Origin: DATCLS01 sp036563805
Lineage (GTDB): Bacteria; Actinomycetota; Acidimicrobiia; Acidimicrobiales; VFJN01
Length of the DNA: 64,000 nt
Reading direction: 5' to 3'
Assembly: GCA_036563805.1 (NCBI GenBank)
Contig: DATCLS010000044.1
Location: 51,925 to 115,924 of the forward strand
Shown here: in pieces, positions 57,976 through 64,000 of the stretch
Layout: the number at the start of each line of letters is the position of its first letter
Numbering within the stretch: position 1 is the first letter of the stretch
Notes under the pieces: generated by a model
Database searches by the model: none
What the model saw: the letters and a program-made list of their open reading frames with translations, nothing else
Told to the model about the DNA's origin: nothing
Translations under genes and position numbers: made by a program

Positions 57976-57996
57976 AAATAAGTATACTCTTTACCC
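57976..57996 (-). promoter_or_regulatory. Motif C operator/promoter, ABC binding-protein gene
   Basis: AATAAGTATACTCTTTAC; the reverse strand gives TATACT as an ideal -10, with a leader of about 35 nt and a ribosome binding site. AGTATACT is a perfect palindrome. Confidence 0.65.
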
Positions 57997-58012
57997 AGGG
58001 TGGCGGGCACGG

Positions 58013-58834
58013 TCACCCCCGCGCGGCCCCGAGGTAGGCGGCCTCGAGGGCGAGGGCGTCGCCGCGGACCTCGTCGGCCGTGCCGCTGAGCCGCACGTCA
58101 CCGTGGGCCAGCACCAGCGCCCGGTCGGCGATGTCCAGCGCCAGCTGCACGTGCTGCTCGACGAGGACCACCGCCGCGCCCCGCTCGTCGGCCACGCGCC
58201 GGATCAGCGGCGTCAGCGACTCCACGACGACCGGCGCCAGGCCCAGGCTCATCTCGTCGACGAGCAGCACCCGCGGGTCCTGGACGAGGGCGCGGGCCAC
58301 GGCCAGCATCTGCTGCTCGCCGCCCGACAGGGCCCCGGCCTTGACCCGGGCCCGCCGCGCCAGCGCCGGGAACAGCTCGAACGCCTCGTCGACGGCGTCC
58401 GGGCGCCGGGCCGCCAGCGTCAGGTTCTCCCGCGCCGAGAGCTGGGTGAACAGCGCCCGGCTGTCGGGCACGAGCACGATCCCCGCCCGGTTGGCGCGGC
58501 GCGGCGCTCCGGGCTCGAGCGGGTGGCCGCCGAGCCGGACCGTCCCCTCGACCGGCGGGAGGAAGCCGGCCACGGTCAGCAGCAGCGTCGTCTTCCCCGC
58601 CCCGTTCGGCCCGAGGACGGCCAGGATGTCGCCGCCCCCGACTCGCAGGTCGATGCCTCGGGCCACGGCCAGCCCGCCGTAGCCGACGCTGAGGCCGGTC
58701 GCCTCCAGCGCGGCGTCGCCCCCGGCGGGATCGGCGGCGCCGGCGGGATCGGCGGCGCCCGCGGGGGCCGCGTCGGAGCCGGGCGTCGTGGCGGCGCCAG
58801 GGGTCGTCGAGCTCGCCGCAGGCCGAGCGGTCAC
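58013..58834 (-). CDS. Branched-chain-type ABC transporter ATPase (LivF-like)
   Basis: The 273-residue protein has an Ala/Pro-rich start (about 40 residues), then Walker A GPNGAGKTT near residue 73, the signature LSGGEQQMLAVARALVQ and Walker B VLLVDEMSLGLAPVVVE, and a switch His in VEQH. The fold and lengths match LivF proteins. It overlaps the fused permease-ATPase gene by GTGA, so it is translated right after it. It completes the importer as the second ATPase. Confidence 0.93.
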   Translation of the reverse strand: MTARPAASSTTPGAATTPGSDAAPAGAADPAGAADPAGGDAALEATGLSVGYGGLAVARGIDLRVGGGDILAVLGPNGAGKTTLLLTVAGFLPPVEGTVRLGGHPLEPGAPRRANRAGIVLVPDSRALFTQLSARENLTLAARRPDAVDEAFELFPALARRARVKAGALSGGEQQMLAVARALVQDPRVLLVDEMSLGLAPVVVESLTPLIRRVADERGAAVVLVEQHVQLALDIADRALVLAHGDVRLSGTADEVRGDALALEAAYLGAARG

Positions 58835-61809
58835 GGGGCCAGCACCTCCGCCGCGTCCGGCTCGGGCGCCGCCTCGGCCGGGGCGCCGCCCAGGTAGGCG
58901 GCGCGGACCGTCGGGTCCGACCGGATGACCTCGGGCGGCCCGGATGCCACCAGCCGGCCGTAGTCGAGCACGTGGATCCGATCGCACAGGCCGAGCACGA
59001 GGCTCATGTCGTGGTCGACGAGCAGGATCGTCGTCCCGCCGGCACGGACGGCCCGGAGGCGGTCGGCGAGCCAAGCGCTCTCCGTCGAGTCGAGGCCGGC
59101 GGCCGGCTCGTCGAGCAGAAGTAGCTGCGGCCGGCCGGCCAGCGCCCGGGCGACCGACACCAGCTGGCGCTGCCCCTGCGACAGCTCGTGGACCCGGCGC
59201 TCGCGGAGAGGCGCCAGCTCGAGCAGGTCGAGGACCTCGGCGAGGCGGCGCCGGTCGCGGCCGGCCCCGTGCTGGCCGATCACGACGTTCTCCTCGACGC
59301 TGAGGTCGTCGTAGAGGTCGAGCCCCTGGAACGTGCGGCCCAGGCCCGCCAGCGCCCGGCGGTGGGCCGCCAGCCCGGCGAGCGGCCGGCCGGCCAGCTC
59401 GACCGTGCCGGCGCAGGCCGCGAACCCGCTGAGCGCGTCCATCACCGTGGTCTTGCCGGCGCCGTTGGGACCGATCAGCCCGGCGATCGACCCGGCGTCG
59501 ACCGTGAACGAGACGTCGTCGACGGCCACGACGCCGCCGTAGGCGACCCGCAGGTGGCCGACGGTGAGCAGCGGGTTCCGACCGGCGGTCGACCCCGGTG
59601 CGCAGTCCGCCGCCACGGTCCGGTCCGCCGCCGCGGCCCCGTCCGCCGCCACGGCCCCGTCCGCCGCCGCGGCCCCGTCCGTCACCACCGTCGTCCTCGG
59701 CACCGACTCCGGGGCGGCGCCGTCGGGCGTCGCCGACGCCGCCGCGGGCGCCGCAGTCGGTGCGCCGTCCGCCGGCACGGCCCCGTCGGGCGAGGCACCA
59801 CCGGGCGCAGCGCCGTCGGCCACCGCCGGCGTCGCCGACGCCGCCGCGGGCGCGAGGCGCGGAGCCGCCGGGGCCAGCCGGGCGGCCCGCCGGCGGTCGG
59901 CCGCGGCGTGCAGGGGCCCGACGATCCCTTCGGGGTTCTGGACCACGGCGACGATGACGCCGACGCCGGACAGGATCGCGTACCAGGGCCCGATGTCGAC
60001 CGCCCGGTCCAGGCTGAGGAACAGGATGCCGCCGGCCGCGATCAGCCCGGCGACCAGGCCGCCCGCCACCGACGTGATGCCGGCGAGGAATGCGGTCGAG
60101 AACACGGTCAGGCCGGAGATGGCGCTGAACGACTGGAACGTGACGTTGGTCTGCTTGTACGCCAGCAGGCACCCGCCGACACCGGCGATGAACGACCCGA
60201 TGGCGAAGCTGGCTACCTTGACCCGGGTCACCGAGATGCCGGCGGCCGCGGCCGAGCGCTCGTTGGCCCGCACGGCCAGCATCGCCGAGCCCAGGTGGCT
60301 CGTCCGCAGCCGGGCGACGCCCACCGCCACCGCCGCGAGCACACCGAGGCACAGGAAGCCGAACGCCGGGCGGGGGAAGGCGCTACCGGTGCCGACGCCG
60401 AGGTCGAGGCCGAACACCTCGGGGTTGGCGATCGGGGCGCCGTCGACCCCGCCGTTGACGTCGTTGTTGCGGAACCACACAGCCTCGAGCGCCACGGCCA
60501 GCGTCAGCGTCACGACCCCGAGCAGCAGGCCGCGGATGCGCAGCGCCGGCAGGCCGACGACGACGCCGATGGCGGTGGCGCCCGCCGCGGCCAGGATCGG
60601 CGCCAGCGGGAACGGCACGCCCCACGAGTCGGACAGCGCGCTGAGCAGGAAGCCCGCCGCCCCGGCCAGCGTGAGCTGGGCGAGCGAGATCTGCCCGCAA
60701 TAGCCGGTCACGACGACCAGCGACAGCGAGATGACCGCGAAGATCAGCGAGTTGATCACCGCCGAGCGGTAGCTGCCCTGGAACACCACCAGGGCGATCG
60801 CCCCGGCGCCGACGCCGACGGCCAGCGGCAGGGCGAGCGACCGGGGCTGCGGGGCGCGGCCCAGGCTCTGGAGGATGAACGAGCCCCGCGTCGGCAGCGG
60901 CTGGCCCCGGACGACGAGCACGAGCAGCACCAGCACGAGCGGGACGAGCTCGGCCGCCCCGTTCTGGGGGAACCAGTCGTGCCGGCCTCGGAGGAACACG
61001 GCCTCGCTCTGGAGGGCGCCGACCAGCAGGCCGCCGGCCACGGCCGGGGCGAGCGCCGAGAACCGGCCGAGGACGGCGGCGGCCAGGGCCGGGACGATGA
61101 ACAGCGTGTAGGTGCCCGGGATCAGGGGGACGAGCGGGGCGATGAGGATGCCGGCCAGGCCGGCCACGGCGGCACTGATCGCCCAGTTGGCCACCGCCAC
61201 CCGCTCGGGCGACAGGCCGGTGACCAGCGCCCCGAACTCGGTCTCGGCGGCGGCCCGGGTGGCCAGGCCGAACCGGGTGCAGCGGTAGAGGGCGCCGAGG
61301 GCGAGCGAGACGCCCACGATCGCCACCGCGAACCACAGCCGGTCGGCCACGACCCGGACCCCGGCGAAGCTGAGCTCGTCCCGGGGGAAGATCGGCGCCA
61401 CCACGATCTGGTCGGGGCCCGCCCGCTCGGACACCAGGGCGGTCAGCAGCACCATCACCCCGAGCGAGCCGACCGCCTTGGCCACCGGGCGGGCCGTGCG
61501 CAGCGGGCGGAAGACCGCCAGGTAGAGCACGACGCCGACGGCGGCCGACCAGGCGAGCGTGAGGAGCATGGCCGGCCACAGCCCCAGCGGCCCACCCAGG
61601 TCGATCGTGCGCGGCAGGCCGGGCACGGGGGTCAGCAGTTCGCCCCGGCGCAGGAACGCGTAGGTGTAGGCCGCCTGCAGCGACAGCGCCCCAGTGGCGA
61701 AATTCAGTACCCCTGAGCTGCGGTACGTCATCACCAGGGCCACGGCGAGCGCCGCGAACACCGCCCCGTTGTTGAGCCCGAGAAGCATGAAATCGATGTG
61801 GTCGGACAT
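58831..61809 (-). CDS. Fused branched-chain ABC permease-permease-ATPase (LivH-LivM-LivG in one chain)
   Basis: This 992-residue protein covers three usual subunits. Residues about 1-300 match LivH (LNFATGALSLQAAYTYAFLR), about 320-625 LivM (VVTGYCGQISLAQLTLAGAA), and about 745-975 LivG with Walker A GLIGPNGAGKTTVMDALSGF (about 778), signature LSQGQRQLVSVARALAG and LLLLDEPAAGLDS. A 110-residue Ala/Asp/Gly-rich linker made of short repeats joins membrane and ATPase parts. The ATG at 61809 has little ribosome binding site. Together with LivF-like and binding protein it forms the uptake system. Confidence 0.92.
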   Translation of the reverse strand: MSDHIDFMLLGLNNGAVFAALAVALVMTYRSSGVLNFATGALSLQAAYTYAFLRRGELLTPVPGLPRTIDLGGPLGLWPAMLLTLAWSAAVGVVLYLAVFRPLRTARPVAKAVGSLGVMVLLTALVSERAGPDQIVVAPIFPRDELSFAGVRVVADRLWFAVAIVGVSLALGALYRCTRFGLATRAAAETEFGALVTGLSPERVAVANWAISAAVAGLAGILIAPLVPLIPGTYTLFIVPALAAAVLGRFSALAPAVAGGLLVGALQSEAVFLRGRHDWFPQNGAAELVPLVLVLLVLVVRGQPLPTRGSFILQSLGRAPQPRSLALPLAVGVGAGAIALVVFQGSYRSAVINSLIFAVISLSLVVVTGYCGQISLAQLTLAGAAGFLLSALSDSWGVPFPLAPILAAAGATAIGVVVGLPALRIRGLLLGVVTLTLAVALEAVWFRNNDVNGGVDGAPIANPEVFGLDLGVGTGSAFPRPAFGFLCLGVLAAVAVGVARLRTSHLGSAMLAVRANERSAAAAGISVTRVKVASFAIGSFIAGVGGCLLAYKQTNVTFQSFSAISGLTVFSTAFLAGITSVAGGLVAGLIAAGGILFLSLDRAVDIGPWYAILSGVGVIVAVVQNPEGIVGPLHAAADRRRAARLAPAAPRLAPAAASATPAVADGAAPGGASPDGAVPADGAPTAAPAAASATPDGAAPESVPRTTVVTDGAAAADGAVAADGAAAADRTVAADCAPGSTAGRNPLLTVGHLRVAYGGVVAVDDVSFTVDAGSIAGLIGPNGAGKTTVMDALSGFAACAGTVELAGRPLAGLAAHRRALAGLGRTFQGLDLYDDLSVEENVVIGQHGAGRDRRRLAEVLDLLELAPLRERRVHELSQGQRQLVSVARALAGRPQLLLLDEPAAGLDSTESAWLADRLRAVRAGGTTILLVDHDMSLVLGLCDRIHVLDYGRLVASGPPEVIRSDPTVRAAYLGGAPAEAAPEPDAAEVLAP

Positions 61810-61879
61810 GGTTCTCGCGATCGGGTGGCGCCCGGGCCGAGGGGCCGGGACGGCTCCGTCGGGCTGCGCCAGCGACGAT

Positions 61880-61898
61880 AATTCAGGACCCTCTATTG
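61880..61898 (-). promoter_or_regulatory. Motif C operator upstream of the fused permease gene
   Basis: TTCAGGACCCTCTATTG, about 70 bp before the permease start. It is the least perfect of the ten sites. The rest of 61900-62051 holds no gene. Confidence 0.5.
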
Positions 61899-62051
61899 GT
61901 CAACCGGATCGCGCCGCCCGCCGCCGGGCGGACGCGCGCCGGTCGTCCGGCCGGCCCGCGGGCGCGCCTCTCGGGGGCGCGGGACGCGGGGCGCGGCCGG
62001 CGCAGCCGGCCACGGGCCCTCGGGTGGCCCGTCGGGCGCCCTCAGGCCGCC

Positions 62052-63488
62052 TCAGGCGATGAGGTTGGCCACGGCCCGCAGGTGACTGCGGAGCCGGTGG
62101 CGCGCCAGCTCGCCGTCGCGCTCGACCACGGCCCGGGCGATGCCGCCGTGCGAGCGCCGGAGCTCCTCCCCGATGCGCGCCCGGGTCTGGGGCGACAGCT
62201 GCGTGACCTGGTGCAGCCGGGTGAGCCGGATGACGACGTGGGCCACGAGCTCCAACGCCTTGTTGCCGGCGACGCTGGCCAGCACGGCGTGCAGGTCGTG
62301 GGCGCACTGGAGGTACTCGTCGTCGGAGACCTGCTGCTCGCGCTCGAGGGCGGCCTCGATGCGCGCCGCGCTCTCGTCGTCGAGGCGGCCGACGGCCAGG
62401 TCGATCAGGCTCGGCTCGAGGCGCGTGCGCAGCTCGGCCAGCTCGCCCACCTGCATGCCCCGCCGGGCCAGGTGGAGGGCCACGACGTCGGTGACGGCGC
62501 CGATGTCGGGCGTGGCCACGAAAAGGCCGCCGCCCGGCCCCCGGCGCATGACGGCGATGCGGTGGTGCTCGAGCAGGCGCACGGCCTCGCGCAGCACGGC
62601 GCGGCTGGCGCCGTACTGCTCCATGAGCCCGGCCTCGGACCCCAGCAGCTCGCCGGGCGGCATCTTGGCCGCGACGATGCGCTGGAGGAGGTCGCGGGCG
62701 ACGGCCTCGGCCCGCTTGTTGGTGGCCGCGGCGCCGAGCACGGTGGTGGGCAGCAGCTCGCGCACCGTGCGGCGCCGGCGGAGGTACTCCGCCTCGGCCT
62801 CGAGGTGCTTGCGCATGCGCCGCCGGGCCACCGCCCCGTCGCCGGCGACGACCGCCTCGGCGATGCGGGCGTGGGCGTGGCGCGACTCGACGACCGTGGT
62901 CGTCTCCAGCGCCTTGCGGTCGTGGAAGTAGAGCGTGGAGACGCGGTTGAGGATGTCGACGAACAGCTCGAGGGCGGGGTTGCGGGTGGCCGAGGCCAAC
63001 AGGGCGTGCATCGCCCGGTGGTCGACGACCTCGCCGGCCTCCTCGGCGGCGATCAGGTGCCGGATGCGGGTGAGGTCGCCCTCGTCGAGCCGCTCGGCGG
63101 CCAGGTCGCACACGATCTCCTCGAGGAGGAGGCGGGCGTCGAACACCTCGTCGAGCGTGGCGTCGACCCGGTGGAGGTAGACGACGGCGGCGTCGATGAT
63201 GGCGTCGACCTTGGGCTCGGTCACGACCAGGCCGCCGCCGGGCCCGCGCCGCATGCGGGCCACCTGCTGGTGCTCGACGAGACGGACCGCTTCGCGGAAC
63301 ACCGCCCGGCTGACCCCGTAGCGCTCGAGCAGCTCGGCCTCGGAGCCGAGCACCTCGTCGACCGGCCAGCCCCGGGCGATCACGTCGTCGACGATGGACG
63401 CGGCGGTGGCCGCCGCCCTCTTGACGGCGGTGCCGTCGACCGGGCGGCTTCCGGACGTCGTCGCCGAGAGGGCGCTCCGGGCCTGCAC
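62052..63488 (-). CDS. Tandem FCD-GntR (FadR-type) transcriptional regulator, two complete units in one chain
   Basis: The 478-residue protein is twice the family length. Unit 1 has a winged helix (GSEAELLERYGVSRAVFREA, VRLVEHQQVARMRRGPGGGL) and an FCD domain to about 235. Unit 2 repeats it from about 255 (GSEAGLMEQYGASRAVLREA, VRLLEHHRIAVMRRGPGGGL). Such GntR proteins bind acyl-CoA or organic acids. The GTG at 63488 follows TACCCT by 7 nt, inside a motif C site, so it probably represses itself. It is the best candidate regulator of all motif C promoters. Confidence 0.9.
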   Translation of the reverse strand: MQARSALSATTSGSRPVDGTAVKRAAATAASIVDDVIARGWPVDEVLGSEAELLERYGVSRAVFREAVRLVEHQQVARMRRGPGGGLVVTEPKVDAIIDAAVVYLHRVDATLDEVFDARLLLEEIVCDLAAERLDEGDLTRIRHLIAAEEAGEVVDHRAMHALLASATRNPALELFVDILNRVSTLYFHDRKALETTTVVESRHAHARIAEAVVAGDGAVARRRMRKHLEAEAEYLRRRRTVRELLPTTVLGAAATNKRAEAVARDLLQRIVAAKMPPGELLGSEAGLMEQYGASRAVLREAVRLLEHHRIAVMRRGPGGGLFVATPDIGAVTDVVALHLARRGMQVGELAELRTRLEPSLIDLAVGRLDDESAARIEAALEREQQVSDDEYLQCAHDLHAVLASVAGNKALELVAHVVIRLTRLHQVTQLSPQTRARIGEELRRSHGGIARAVVERDGELARHRLRSHLRAVANLIA

Positions 63489-63492
63489 CCTC

Positions 63493-63509
63493 GCAAGGGT
63501 ATCCTCATC
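63493..63509 (-). promoter_or_regulatory. Motif C operator/promoter, tandem GntR gene
   Basis: CAAGGGTATCCTCATC; the reverse strand reads GAGGATACCCTTG, with TACCCT as -10 and 7 nt to the GTG. Confidence 0.6.
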
Positions 63510-63604
63510 ACGCTCCCGGCCGGTGCGTCACCCCACCTCAGCGGGGGTGGGCGGGTCGGTCCCGCGGGCGGAGCGCGGCCACTCGCGACGGCCGTGCCGG
63601 CCGC

Positions 63605-64000
63605 TCAGCCCCACACGAGGTTCTTGACCTCCGTGTAGTCCTCGAGGCCGTGGCGGCCCCACTCCCGGCCCAGGCCCGACTGCTTGTAGCCCCCGAACGC
63701 GCCCTCCTGGCCGATCCCCTTGGGCGTCGAGCCCCAGCCCGGCCCCTGGCCGGCGCCGGGGCCGGTCGAGGGCAGGGCCTCGCCCCCGACGCCGGTCGCC
63801 GTCACGTGCCCGGCCCGGATCCGGCGGGCCACGTTGAACGCCCGGGCCGTCGACGTCGCCATGACCGCCCCGCCCAGCCCGTAGATCGAATCGTTGGCCA
63901 GCCGCACGGCCTCGTCGTCGTCGCCCGAGTAGGGCACGACCGTGAGCACCGGCCCGAAGATCTCCTCCTGGGCGATGCGCATGCCGGGCTGGACGTGGTC
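63605..64000 (-). CDS. Aldehyde dehydrogenase, C-terminal part only
   Basis: The 132 residues visible run from the window edge to the stop and contain AQEEIFGPVLTVVPYSGDDD, ANDSIYGLGGAVMATS and FGGYKQSGLGREWGRHGLED, conserved in the last quarter of NAD(P)-dependent aldehyde dehydrogenases. The catalytic Cys and Glu lie outside the window. There is a Gly/Pro-rich insertion (about 20 residues) before FGGYKQSG. It lies behind the GntR gene, so it could oxidise a P450-derived aldehyde in the same pathway. Confidence 0.92.
   Translation of the reverse strand, partial: DHVQPGMRIAQEEIFGPVLTVVPYSGDDDEAVRLANDSIYGLGGAVMATSTARAFNVARRIRAGHVTATGVGGEALPSTGPGAGQGPGWGSTPKGIGQEGAFGGYKQSGLGREWGRHGLEDYTEVKNLVWG

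Noticed and set aside
1..64000. tRNA, rRNA, integrase or insertion-sequence signatures
   Set aside because: I looked for T-loop-like sequences, transposase motifs and terminal inverted repeats on both strands and found nothing convincing.

Overview
The window is very GC-rich (well above 70 %), and almost every codon ends in G or C. Shine-Dalgarno starts are mixed with many apparent leaderless starts (TAnnnT about 6 nt before ATG/GTG). The gene content is TetR, MarR, AraC and FCD-GntR regulators, P450s, acyl-CoA metabolism, a probably F420-linked nitroreductase-like protein and a DUF151 nuclease. This points to a high-GC actinobacterium with large catabolic capacity. An Acidimicrobiia or Iamia-like soil or water organism is my inference. 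I saw no rRNA, tRNA, insertion sequence, phage or CRISPR array.

Layout. 1-16 kb is mixed chromosome: a cut-off epimerase, a double-TetR protein, small membrane proteins, a CAP-domain lipoprotein, a cyclase, a molybdopterin oxidoreductase without the usual iron-sulfur ligands plus a ferritin-like partner, a DUF151 nuclease, a hotdog dehydratase with its TetR, a 2-hydroxyacid dehydrogenase and a phosphotransferase. 16-25 kb holds a P450, a TetR plus MFS efflux pair, a collapsed P450 gene and two paralogous oligopeptide-type binding lipoproteins without permeases; a GTGAGYGTTY-type motif recurs at three of these promoters. 25-35 kb holds an AraC/SnoaL/hydrolase group, a broken TetR, and a second catabolic group (amidohydrolase, SnoaL, two SDRs, crotonase) whose three promoters carry an ACAACGTTGT palindrome. 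A GMC oxidoreductase fusion follows. 35-43 kb has a MarR plus nitroreductase-hemerythrin pair, a Ca/Na antiporter, a TetR, a methyltransferase and a ClC channel, with two intergenic tandem-repeat blocks.

43-64 kb looks like one coherent catabolic regulon: two crotonases, a phosphotransferase, a Cys-less thiolase with a DUF35 partner, an amidohydrolase, a two-subunit acyl-CoA dehydrogenase, a double-hotdog dehydratase, an acyl-CoA ligase, a P450, a branched-chain-type ABC importer with permease-permease-ATPase fused in one chain, a double FCD-GntR regulator and the end of an aldehyde dehydrogenase. Ten promoters here share an AGRGTAYNCTCT-like element that mostly overlaps the probable -10 box. 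A plausible route is uptake, P450 oxidation, aldehyde oxidation, CoA activation, dehydrogenation, hydration and retro-aldol cleavage, resembling steroid or isoprenoid side-chain degradation. The substrate is unknown. This is the best candidate for an undescribed system in the window.
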